NCBI GenBank assembly: GCA_028708195.1
Contig: JAQVZK010000019.1
Coordinates: forward strand, 1-13,516
Source: Desulfovibrio sp.
GTDB taxonomy: Bacteria > Desulfobacterota > Desulfovibrionia > Desulfovibrionales > Desulfovibrionaceae
DNA: 13,516 bases
Reading direction: 5' to 3'
Shown here: positions 1 to 7,126 of the stretch, piece by piece
Numbering within the stretch: position 1 is the stretch's first letter
Layout: every line of letters begins with the position of its first letter
Notes under the pieces: model-generated
Told to the model about the DNA's origin: nothing
Database searches by the model: none
The model's input: only the letters and a program-made list of their open reading frames with translations
Made by a program: the position numbers and the translations under genes

Positions 1-465
1 CCCAAAACCACGGTGGTTGTAGGGGCCATTCTTTGCGCCCTGGCCGACGGGCACCTTGAGGGCTTTTCTTTTGATTCTGTGCCTTGCACCTTACGTCAAC
101 GGCCCGTTATATTGGTGAGATGGATATCAACAGCCAGCTCAAGAAGCCCAAGGTCTGGTTTGCCGTTGATGTGGACAGCAAAGAAGGCACCGAACAGATG
201 CGCCGCGTGGCCTTCAGTGGCCCGCTTTCCATTGGCTACCGGCAACTGGATGCAGAGCGCTGGCCCACAACGCGCTATCACCTGCTCACCTTTGCCAATG
301 AAGACGCGCGCGCACGAGCTTCAGGGCGCCTTCCCTATGAGGTTGAAGTTCGCCTTACGGTTGAAGACGTGTGGGACGACGCCCCGCGAACTGATGACGA
401 AAAAGACCGCAGCGAAGGCGAGTTCAGCATTATTTCCATTGTGGACAATCAAGGCCGTGGCGTAG
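1..465 (+). CDS. srfB: SrfB-like protein, 3' part of upstream gene in its original frame, frameshifted (partial)
   Basis: The frame that enters the window at base 1 reads PKTTVVVGAILCALADG and then LEGFSFDS. This looks like the C-terminal part of the roughly 1000-residue SrfB family, whose genes normally sit directly before srfC. From about base 85 the reading becomes low-quality (many Arg, Ser and Pro, no family resemblance) and stops at TAG 463-465. The sensible continuation, STARYIGEMD, lies in the -1 frame of the same DNA. The product as written would therefore lose about 155 native C-terminal residues and gain an aberrant tail. The 5' end is outside the window. The SrfB call rests on remembered family features and on the following srfC; the frame switch is seen directly. 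The function of SrfB is poorly known; it was named in Salmonella as a gene of the SsrB regulon. Confidence 0.6.
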   Translation, partial: PKTTVVVGAILCALADGHLEGFSFDSVPCTLRQRPVILVRWISTASSRSPRSGLPLMWTAKKAPNRCAAWPSVARFPLATGNWMQSAGPQRAITCSPLPMKTRAHELQGAFPMRLKFALRLKTCGTTPRELMTKKTAAKASSALFPLWTIKAVA

Positions 466-554
466 ACAGGCGGGATCTCGAAATCCGCTTGCAAACGTTG
501 AAGCTTGACGAAGGCTATTGGCTTGATACGGGCATTGTGACCGATGCTGGTTAA
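84..554 (+). CDS. srfB: C-terminal segment of SrfB in the shifted frame
   Basis: This segment reads like normal coding DNA from about base 90 to the TAA at 552-554. It includes ARYIGEMDINSQLKKPKVWF, a block around GYRQLDAERWPTTRYHLLTF and an end with LDEGYWLDTGI, which fits the end of SrfB proteins. Stops at 57-59 and 72-74 close this frame upstream, so it cannot be a normal full gene. Possible separate starts are TTG 84 and ATG 120. ATG 120 has GGTGAG immediately before it, too close to act as a Shine-Dalgarno site, and the conserved-looking residues begin before it. I therefore read it as the displaced tail of the upstream srfB, not an independent 145-residue protein. Adding one base near 82-87 (CCTTG to CCTTTG) joins the frames as FSFDSVPLHLTSTARYIGE. 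The gap to srfC is 21 bases. Confidence 0.6.
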   Translation: MHLTSTARYIGEMDINSQLKKPKVWFAVDVDSKEGTEQMRRVAFSGPLSIGYRQLDAERWPTTRYHLLTFANEDARARASGRLPYEVEVRLTVEDVWDDAPRTDDEKDRSEGEFSIISIVDNQGRGVDRRDLEIRLQTLKLDEGYWLDTGIVTDAG

Positions 555-565
555 CGGCGGTAAGT

Positions 566-569
566 GAGG
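566..569 (+). promoter_or_regulatory. Shine-Dalgarno site that sets the srfC start
   Basis: GAGG lies 6 bases before ATG 576. This favours ATG 576 over the in-frame GTG 564 and over the later ATG codons at 582 and 594. Confidence 0.6.
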
Positions 570-575
570 CAATAT

Positions 576-3203
576 ATGGTTATGCAGCAGGATATGGACC
601 TTGCACGTAAATGCCGCCAGTTTGCGGATACCGCCCGAAAGGCCGGAACGTGGCTACAAGACAATGCCGAAATGGTTGGTGGCGAAAGAGCTTCTTTGCT
701 CAAGGATATGCGCCACGCGGCCCGTTTTTTTGGCAAGTGCGAGCAGGCGGCCGAGCGCAAGATGTGCGCGGGCGTGTTTGGCCCCAGCCAGTCAGGTAAA
801 TCCTATTTGATTTCCGCCCTGGCAAGCGACGCCAATGGCGCGTTGCTGGCTGACTTTTGTGGCGAGAGCCATGATTTTCTTAAAAAAATCAATCCAGAAG
901 GCGGCAAGGAATCCACAGGGCTTGTCACGCGTTTTACCACCACGCAGCCCGAAGGGCTTTCGCCCGAGTTCCCCATACGTCTGCGCCTCTTGTCTGAAAC
1001 AGATGTGGCCCGTGTGTTGGCCAACACCTACTATGCAGACTGCGACCATCAGGACGCCCCCAGCGCAGAGGCTCTCGTCAAGGCGCTTGATGCGCTTGAG
1101 GCAAATGCCCCTGCGGCACCTGTGGCCGATGGGCTTGGCATTGATGATGTTGAAGATTTGCGCGATTACGTCAATAAAAACTTCAGTTCCCGCCCGCGCG
1201 TGCAGATGCTTCAAAACGGCTACTGGGCGCGCGCCACAGCCCTTGCCCCGCGCCTTGATATGGAAGGACGCGCCCGCCTCTTTGGCCTTGTGTGGGATGA
1301 AGTGGAAGATTTTCAGTCTGTCTATCTGCAACTGTGCGGCGCGTTACGCAGTCTGGGCAATGCCGCCGAGGTAAACTGCCCCCTTGCCGCTCTTATCCCC
1401 CGTGAGAAGAGCATCATTGACGTGGAACGCCTGCGCGGCCTGAAACAGCCCACAGACGACACCCTGCCCATTCTCGCGCCCGGTGGGCTCAAGGTTAACC
1501 TGCCCAGAGCCGTGGTGACCGCCCTTACGGCAGAAATCACCATCTTCATGCGCGAAAAGCCCGACGATTTCTTTGACCACACCGACCTTCTGGATTTCCC
1601 CGGTTACCGCTCACGCTATAAGTTCACAGACTTGCGCGCAGCTCTGGCCAGTAAGGAAGAAATGCTCAAAGAGCTTTTTCTGCGTGGCAAGGTCGCCTAC
1701 CTGTTCGAGCGCTACCGCGAAGAAAAAGAGCTCACCAGCATGCTTTTGTGCATCGCCCCCGGTCCGCAGGAAGTTCATGACCTGCCGCACGCGGTGTATG
1801 AATGGATATGCTCCACCCACGGCGAAAAACCTGCAAGCCGTGCTGGCAAAGCTCCTGCTCTTTTCTTTGTGCTTACCAAGATGGATATGGAGTTTGAAAA
1901 AAAGAAGGGCTCGCCTTCTGTTGAAACGCGGTGGAACACCCGCTTCGAGTCTTCGCTGGTCAAATTTTTCGGCCAGGTGCACGACTGGACAGATAACTGG
2001 GACGGCATCCATCCCTTTAACAACATCTTCTTGCTGCGCAACCCGAATTTCACCTGCGAAGCCATCTTTGAGTACGACAAGGGACGCGAAACAGGCGTGC
2101 GTCAGGACCAGATCACGTTTGTCGAGGAGGTCCGCCAGTCTTTTCTGCAATCCCCCCTGGTGCAGCGGCATGTGAATTCGCCCGAGACGGTCTGGGGCGC
2201 GGCCATGACGCTCAATGATGGCGGCATAAGCCTTTTGCGTGACAGCTTGCGGCCCCTTTGCAATCCAGAACTCAAACGTCAGCAGATTCGCGTAAGCATT
2301 GATGAAAAAAAAGAGCAGCTTATAACACGGCTTTCTCCTTTTTATCGCACTGACGACCGCGAAGAACTGCGCCGTCAAAAAGAGCTGCTTTCGCGCACCT
2401 TGATAACCCTGCTCGCCAAACTGGCTGAAAAGCAGCTTTTTGGTGAATTTTTACGTAATTTACAAGTGCGGGACTACGATCTGTACGAACTGTGCCTCAA
2501 TGCCCGGCAAATTCCAGACCAGGGGCAAGGCCCCGCAAGCGTGCAGGTCGTGGGTGCCAGGGTATCGGCCGATGACATTCTGGGCGACATCTTTGGCGAC
2601 AGTACAGAAAGCGCGCCACTCTCCGAAAATGCTGACGACGAACAGGTCAAAGACATGGCTGGTGTGTTTGCCTCGCTCGTCATGGAGCACTGGATTGGCC
2701 GCCTGCGTGACATTGGCACTTCCAGCGAAGTGCGCGGTCAGTTGGGGCTGCCTGCCCTTGAGCTCGATCAACTGTGCCATGAGATCATACTGGCCGCCTC
2801 CCGCTGCCGCCTGCGCGAAAATCTTGAAGTCAACCTGCGCCGCAGCATGTCGTACAGCAATATTGCCCGCGAACGTCTGATATGGAAGCAGGTCAGCCTG
2901 GCGGCTGATGCCATCAATGCCTTTGTGGACTGGCTTGGCTTTGACCCGCGCTTCAAAGCCCAGGGCCAGCGCACTATCCTTTTGGGCGGCAAAAGTATCA
3001 GCCTTTTTGATCCGCCGCCGGATATCACCGGGGAGCCGCACATTGAAGAACAGCAAGCCCCCTATGACCGCTTCTGGTATACAGACTGGCTACGTGCCCT
3101 GGCTTTCTGCATCACCGCCAACGTAGACTTTGACGGCCAGCAGACGCTGGACCCTGAACAAAATAACCGCCTGCGTGATATCTTGCAGGTTTTTAAGGGA
3201 TAA
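576..3203 (+). CDS. srfC: SrfC-like putative virulence factor, large P-loop GTPase-like protein
   Basis: The 875-residue product resembles the SrfC / 'putative bacterial virulence factor' family, which is encoded next to SrfB. A P-loop GPSQSGKS is at residues 69-76. A G3-like DFPG at 340-343 follows a hydrophobic strand (DLLDFPG), and a G4-like TKMD is at 434-437 after FFVLTKMD. Together these give the motif order of a GTPase, with about 260 residues between G1 and G3. The distal half is largely helical and charged, with an acidic linker near 665-690. There is no signal peptide or clear membrane segment, so it should be cytosolic. In Gram-negative bacteria SrfA-SrfB-SrfC are described as a virulence or toxin-like operon, but their biochemistry is unsettled. 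The stop is 2 bases before the next start, so the genes are probably translationally coupled. The family call is strong; GTP as the substrate is inference from motifs. Confidence 0.85.
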   Translation: MVMQQDMDLARKCRQFADTARKAGTWLQDNAEMVGGERASLLKDMRHAARFFGKCEQAAERKMCAGVFGPSQSGKSYLISALASDANGALLADFCGESHDFLKKINPEGGKESTGLVTRFTTTQPEGLSPEFPIRLRLLSETDVARVLANTYYADCDHQDAPSAEALVKALDALEANAPAAPVADGLGIDDVEDLRDYVNKNFSSRPRVQMLQNGYWARATALAPRLDMEGRARLFGLVWDEVEDFQSVYLQLCGALRSLGNAAEVNCPLAALIPREKSIIDVERLRGLKQPTDDTLPILAPGGLKVNLPRAVVTALTAEITIFMREKPDDFFDHTDLLDFPGYRSRYKFTDLRAALASKEEMLKELFLRGKVAYLFERYREEKELTSMLLCIAPGPQEVHDLPHAVYEWICSTHGEKPASRAGKAPALFFVLTKMDMEFEKKKGSPSVETRWNTRFESSLVKFFGQVHDWTDNWDGIHPFNNIFLLRNPNFTCEAIFEYDKGRETGVRQDQITFVEEVRQSFLQSPLVQRHVNSPETVWGAAMTLNDGGISLLRDSLRPLCNPELKRQQIRVSIDEKKEQLITRLSPFYRTDDREELRRQKELLSRTLITLLAKLAEKQLFGEFLRNLQVRDYDLYELCLNARQIPDQGQGPASVQVVGARVSADDILGDIFGDSTESAPLSENADDEQVKDMAGVFASLVMEHWIGRLRDIGTSSEVRGQLGLPALELDQLCHEIILAASRCRLRENLEVNLRRSMSYSNIARERLIWKQVSLAADAINAFVDWLGFDPRFKAQGQRTILLGGKSISLFDPPPDITGEPHIEEQQAPYDRFWYTDWLRALAFCITANVDFDGQQTLDPEQNNRLRDILQVFKG

Positions 3204-3205
3204 TT

Positions 3206-4279
3206 ATGCGCGCCACCATCGCAGTGGATCCATCACGTGGTCCCGGTTACGGCATTATCGAAATTGAAGGCGTGGGTGCCATATCCTCTACGTCCTTTGT
3301 GCTGCAAAGGGGCTCAGACGGCAAAAGCCTTTCTTCCGCTGGCTGGCAGGAAAGCGAAACCACTGTCACTCCAAACGACTGGGCCGCCACTGACAGCGGT
3401 ATACGTCTGAATGTTGGTCCAGAAGTTGTGGACGAGTTGGACAGTCTGGACGCTTACCGCATCAGCCTGCCAGGCTCTGGCGCTTGCGCCATGAGCGTGG
3501 GCAAACTCATCTATTCCAATATCAGCGGTGGACAAGGTATGGGGATGGGTTACCGTGCGCCGGAAGCTCCGGCAACACGGCCTGATCCCGAGCCTGACCC
3601 CATGCCGGTTGAAGAACCTCCCCTGCCGGAACCAGAGCCGGAACCCACGCCCGAGCAAACAGAACCGCCTCTGCAAATGACAAACGCCTCAGAAACTTCA
3701 GGCAATGGTTCAGGAAAATTGATGGCGTTGATAGCAGTGCTTGTTTTGCTGGTCGGTGGCGGCTTGGCGCTCTGGTGGTTTGTGCTGCGTACCCCCGAAA
3801 CTCCGCCGCTGCCACCCACTCCCGGGCAGACAAGCCCGCCTGCGGCGTCTGCCACGTCTCCGGCTCAGGGCTCAAGTGCAAAACCGTCTGAAAAATCTCC
3901 GCTGCTTACCGCCCGCGAACAGTTACGCGGTGAAGCCCTGCCCGATGTGAGCCTGGCTATGGCCAAACCCATGCGCACGGCTGAAGCGAGCCCAGAAGAA
4001 TGCGATGCAGCCTTTTTGTTGCTGGAAGACGCGGCTCAAAAAGGCAACGCCGAAGCAATGCTGCTTGTGGGGCAATATTACGATCCCACGGCAACCCTGC
4101 CCAGGGGCAGTTTGCCCATCGACATGACCCAGGCCAAACGCTGGTATGACGAGGCCCTGCAAAAAGGAGCCGACAAAGCCCAGACGCAAAGCTCTCTGGA
4201 CAAGCTCAAGGACTATGCCAAGGCTGAAGAAGCCAAGGGCAATGCCGAAGCCCGCGCCCTGCTGCAAACGTGGAAATAA
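3206..4279 (+). CDS. Single-pass membrane protein with Pro-rich linkers and Sel1-like repeats
   Basis: The 357-residue product starts at ATG 3206; AAGGGA (3195-3200) overlaps the end of srfC at good spacing. Residues 1-115 form a glycine-rich, probably beta-rich domain that I do not recognise. Residues 118-156 are a Pro/Glu-rich linker with repeated PEPEPEP-like runs. One membrane helix lies at about 172-194 (MALIAVLVLLVGGGLALWWF). A second Pro/Ser-rich linker covers about 197-230. The C-terminal part (about 240-357) has Sel1/TPR-like helices, such as AQKGNAEAMLLVGQYYD and AKRWYDEALQKGA. No signal peptide precedes the helix, so I expect a cytosolic N-domain and periplasmic repeats; flanking charges are too balanced to prove this. 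Its place between srfC and the secreted VWA protein suits a link between the cytosolic and periplasmic parts. It does not look like SrfA. The function is unknown. Confidence 0.75.
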   Translation: MRATIAVDPSRGPGYGIIEIEGVGAISSTSFVLQRGSDGKSLSSAGWQESETTVTPNDWAATDSGIRLNVGPEVVDELDSLDAYRISLPGSGACAMSVGKLIYSNISGGQGMGMGYRAPEAPATRPDPEPDPMPVEEPPLPEPEPEPTPEQTEPPLQMTNASETSGNGSGKLMALIAVLVLLVGGGLALWWFVLRTPETPPLPPTPGQTSPPAASATSPAQGSSAKPSEKSPLLTAREQLRGEALPDVSLAMAKPMRTAEASPEECDAAFLLLEDAAQKGNAEAMLLVGQYYDPTATLPRGSLPIDMTQAKRWYDEALQKGADKAQTQSSLDKLKDYAKAEEAKGNAEARALLQTWK

Positions 4280-4305
4280 AGCCCAAGCGGCTGTGAGGAT
4301 ACGCC

Positions 4306-6309
4306 ATGCGCCCTGTTATGACCCAACGTTACCGACATTCCCTTGTTGCCATCCTTGTCTGCACCTTGACCCTACTGTCTGCTTTGGGTTCAGGCACGGC
4401 TTTTCTGGCGTCTGACGCCCAGGCGGCCCCCTTGCTGCTTGAAGGCAAAAAAACGCTCTTTCAGCGCGTGGTGAGCCATCCCGGTGCGCGCCTTGTGGCG
4501 ACCCCGGCGGCTGATGCCGCTGTGGTAAAAGACAACATAACGCCGTTTACGGTCTTTTATGTGTTCGCCCGCAATGAAGGCTGGGTTCAGGTCGGCACGG
4601 GTACTGTCTCGCCTGAAGGCTGGCTTGAAGCGCCCAAGACCACAGAATGGAATCAGTCCCTCACCCTGCTCTTCACACCGCGCACTGGCCGTGACCCCGT
4701 GCTTTTTTTCAAAACAGAAACCGCGTTGAACGATGTTTGCGCAACTTCTGATATGAACGCCCGTCTGGAAAAACTGGGTACAGAAGCCACAAGCCTGCTG
4801 CAAGGCGATAAAACGCCCCCTGCCGACTTTCCTGTCATTGCCAGCGAGCCCGCTGACGCAGCCGGGGCCGTTTCAGAAAAGCGCTTTTATCTCATGCCCA
4901 TTCTGGCAATGAAGGACCCTTTTGACGGTGTAAAATTTCTGCGCGTGGCATCCATTGACCCTGGCAGCCTTGGTGGCGACAAGGACGGCAAGGGCGGCCC
5001 CCCAAAAACAGGCATTGCCCTTGTTATTGACACCACCATTTCAATGAAGCCCTATATTGATCAAAGCCTGAATGTTGTCAGGCAGATATACGACAAGATC
5101 GAGAAGGATAAACTGGAAGATAACGTGGGTTTTGCCGTGGTGGCTTTTCGCAACAGCACAAAAGCCACGCCCGGCTTGGGCTACGTGGCCGAGGTTGTGA
5201 GCGACTTTGCAACAGCCAAGGACCGTAAAAATCTTGAAGAAAAGCTGGCCAAAGTTCAGGAAGCCACAGTTTCAAGCCACGACTTTAACGAGGATTCTCT
5301 GGCTGGTATCTACAAGGCTGTGGAAGCATTGAAGTGGGGCGATTACTCCTCGCGGCTTATTCTGCTCATCACCGATGCTGGCCCTCTAAAAAGTACAGAC
5401 AAACATGTGTCCGTCAGCATGGGCCCCAGCGAGCTTAATGACTTTGCCCGGCAAAAAGGCATCTGGATAACCGCGCTGCATATCAAAAGCCCGGGTGGAA
5501 GCAAAAACCACGCCTATGCCGAACAAAGCTACCGCGCCTTGAGCAAGCTTTCTGGCAACCGCTCCAACTATCAGGTAGTGGCAGCGCCCACGGCCGCCGC
5601 AGGCGCGAAACAGTTTGCAGAAGTAGCCAAGGTGCTTGCCTCAGGCATGGTGGATATGGTCAAAAACACTGCTTCCGGCAAAATCATGACCAAACCCAAG
5701 GACGAAAAGCCGCAAAAGCTCACGCCTGAAGAAGAAGCCGCGCGCATGGCCGCCACCCTTGGCTACGCCATGCAACTGGAATATCTAGGCAAAGCAAATG
5801 AAAATCAGGCGCCCAGCGTTGTCAGTTCATGGATCGCCGATATGGATCTCAAGCGTCTGGCCAAAAGCGAACAAAGCCCCAGCGTTGAGGTTGCTGTACT
5901 CTTGACCAAGAATCAGCTCAACGACCTCAGCGCCCAGATCAAGTCCATCATTGACAGCGGTGAACGCACCAAAAAAACCGATTCACGCGACTTCTTTCAA
6001 GGGGTGCTTTCTGCCTCCACCCGTATGGCGCGCGACCCCAATATGCCAACTCAGGGCAAGAACCTCGCTGAACTGGGAATTCTGGCGGAATTTTTGGACG
6101 GCCTGCCCTACAAAAGCGATATCATGCTTCTGCGTGAAGAAGACTGGTACCGCATGAGTGTGGGTGAGCAAACGTCCTTCATCAACAGGCTCAAATCCCG
6201 TCTGGCCCGCTATGAAGAATATGACCGCGACAGGGCCAACTGGGAAAGTTTTGGTCAGTCCAACCCCGGCGACTGGGTATACCGTGTGCCTCTGAGCATG
6301 CTGCCCTAA
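4306..6309 (+). CDS. Secreted VWA-domain protein resembling the periplasmic half of the kinase PpkA
   Basis: The 667-residue product starts at ATG 4306, with TGAGGA at 4294-4299. An N-terminal signal peptide probably ends at AQA|AP (residue 40). Residues about 50-125 look like a bacterial SH3-like domain, with YVFARNEGWVQVG and EGWLEAPK. The VWA domain runs from about 235 to 425. Its metal site reads D242-T-T-I-S246 within LVIDTTISMKPYID, and a later strand reads LILLITDAG. Residues 430-667 are mostly helical and end in GDWVYRVPLSMLP. The order SH3-like, VWA, then a C-tail ending in GD-VY-VPL resembles the C-terminal part of the type VI secretion kinase PpkA. Here there is a cleavable signal in place of the kinase and membrane helix. 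VWA domains bind protein partners through a metal ion. Two genes later the ABC and SUMF1 genes follow, supporting a shared periplasmic complex. The VWA call is certain; the PpkA comparison is from memory. Confidence 0.85.
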   Translation: MRPVMTQRYRHSLVAILVCTLTLLSALGSGTAFLASDAQAAPLLLEGKKTLFQRVVSHPGARLVATPAADAAVVKDNITPFTVFYVFARNEGWVQVGTGTVSPEGWLEAPKTTEWNQSLTLLFTPRTGRDPVLFFKTETALNDVCATSDMNARLEKLGTEATSLLQGDKTPPADFPVIASEPADAAGAVSEKRFYLMPILAMKDPFDGVKFLRVASIDPGSLGGDKDGKGGPPKTGIALVIDTTISMKPYIDQSLNVVRQIYDKIEKDKLEDNVGFAVVAFRNSTKATPGLGYVAEVVSDFATAKDRKNLEEKLAKVQEATVSSHDFNEDSLAGIYKAVEALKWGDYSSRLILLITDAGPLKSTDKHVSVSMGPSELNDFARQKGIWITALHIKSPGGSKNHAYAEQSYRALSKLSGNRSNYQVVAAPTAAAGAKQFAEVAKVLASGMVDMVKNTASGKIMTKPKDEKPQKLTPEEEAARMAATLGYAMQLEYLGKANENQAPSVVSSWIADMDLKRLAKSEQSPSVEVAVLLTKNQLNDLSAQIKSIIDSGERTKKTDSRDFFQGVLSASTRMARDPNMPTQGKNLAELGILAEFLDGLPYKSDIMLLREEDWYRMSVGEQTSFINRLKSRLARYEEYDRDRANWESFGQSNPGDWVYRVPLSMLP

Positions 6310-6319
6310 AAGAATCCGC

Positions 6320-7126
6320 ATGAATGACATGGTCTTTTCATTGCGCAATGCAGGCAAAAGCCGTCCCGGTGCGGATGGCTTTCGCCTGCATATAGCAAAC
6401 CTTGATATAGCACGCGGCAGCCTGCAGGCTCTGGTTGGCCCAAGCGGTTGCGGCAAAAGCACTGCCCTTGATATGCTGGCGTGCATACTTTGCCCTGACC
6501 TTGATATGCCAGAAGGCTCATCCGCAGCAGAGCAACGCTTTCAGTTCAATCCCCTGCCCAACGGGGGCACCGACGTACTGCAAACGTGGCGCAATGGTGG
6601 CCTCAACACTCTGGCCCGCCTGCGCCAGCACCACCTTGGCTATGTGCAGCAGACAGGCGGCTTGCTGCCGTTTCTTGACGCGTACGACAATATCACGCTG
6701 CGTTGTAGCTGCCTTGGCTGCGCTGACGCACGCCGCCAGCAGATTCAGGATATCGTGGATGGCCTAGGCATTAAACGTCTGCTCAACCAGTACCCTGCCA
6801 CCCTTTCTGTGGGCGAACGCCAGCGGGTCGCCATTGCTGCGGCCCTGGCGCACGCACCTGAGATGGTGCTTGCCGACGAACCGACAGCCGCCCTTGACCC
6901 CGTGCATGCGCGCAATGCCCTGCGAATTTTCGCCAACCTTGCGCAAAAGATGGGCATTACGGTGCTTATGGTGACGCACAACCTTGAAATGGCTGTGGAG
7001 GCCGGGTTCAGCCCCATTCAGGTGACGCTTGACCAAAGCGGGCCAGGCTCCATATCCCGCATTGATCACCGGGTGGAACAGAAGCCCCTTGCCTCTGGCT
7101 CCCAACAGCAGGGGGGCAGGGCATGA
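6320..7126 (+). CDS. LolD/TagT-like ABC transporter ATPase
   Basis: The 268-residue ATPase has Walker A GPSGCGKST (residues 40-48), a Q-loop YVQQTGG (about 108-114), and signature LSVGERQR (162-169). Walker B is LADEPTAALD with catalytic E187, and the switch histidine is H220 in LMVTHN. The signature has V and E where the usual LSGGQ has G and Q. The stretch from Walker A to the Q-loop is longer than in typical LolD proteins; residues about 60-100 form an insert with PEGSSAAEQ and NGGTDVLQTW. It belongs to the LolD/MacB-type ATPases that drive FtsX-fold permeases, which move lipoproteins or transmit force without a transport path. The start ATG 6320 follows the previous stop by 10 bases and has only a weak ribosome site (AAAAGAA), suggesting coupling. 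TagT of type VI regulation is the closest contextual match. Confidence 0.85.
   Translation: MNDMVFSLRNAGKSRPGADGFRLHIANLDIARGSLQALVGPSGCGKSTALDMLACILCPDLDMPEGSSAAEQRFQFNPLPNGGTDVLQTWRNGGLNTLARLRQHHLGYVQQTGGLLPFLDAYDNITLRCSCLGCADARRQQIQDIVDGLGIKRLLNQYPATLSVGERQRVAIAAALAHAPEMVLADEPTAALDPVHARNALRIFANLAQKMGITVLMVTHNLEMAVEAGFSPIQVTLDQSGPGSISRIDHRVEQKPLASGSQQQGGRA

Noticed and set aside
60..110. Programmed -1 ribosomal frameshift in srfB
   Set aside because: No slippery heptamer is visible, and slippage at the T-runs before base 74 would meet the TGA at 72-74.
100..465. Continuation of the incoming srfB frame past base 100 as a genuine protein end
   Set aside because: It is Arg/Ser/Pro-rich and unlike any family, while the -1 frame of the same bases reads a coherent SrfB-like tail.
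564..575. GTG 564 as the srfC start
   Set aside because: GAGG at 566-569 is well placed for ATG 576 and would lie inside the coding sequence if GTG 564 were used.
1611..2378. 255-codon open frame on the minus strand
   Set aside because: It lies fully inside srfC, has no recognisable domain and has the pattern of a codon-bias shadow.
5983..6486. 167-codon minus-strand open frame across the VWA-ATPase junction
   Set aside because: It covers conserved parts of two well-supported plus-strand genes and shows no protein features.
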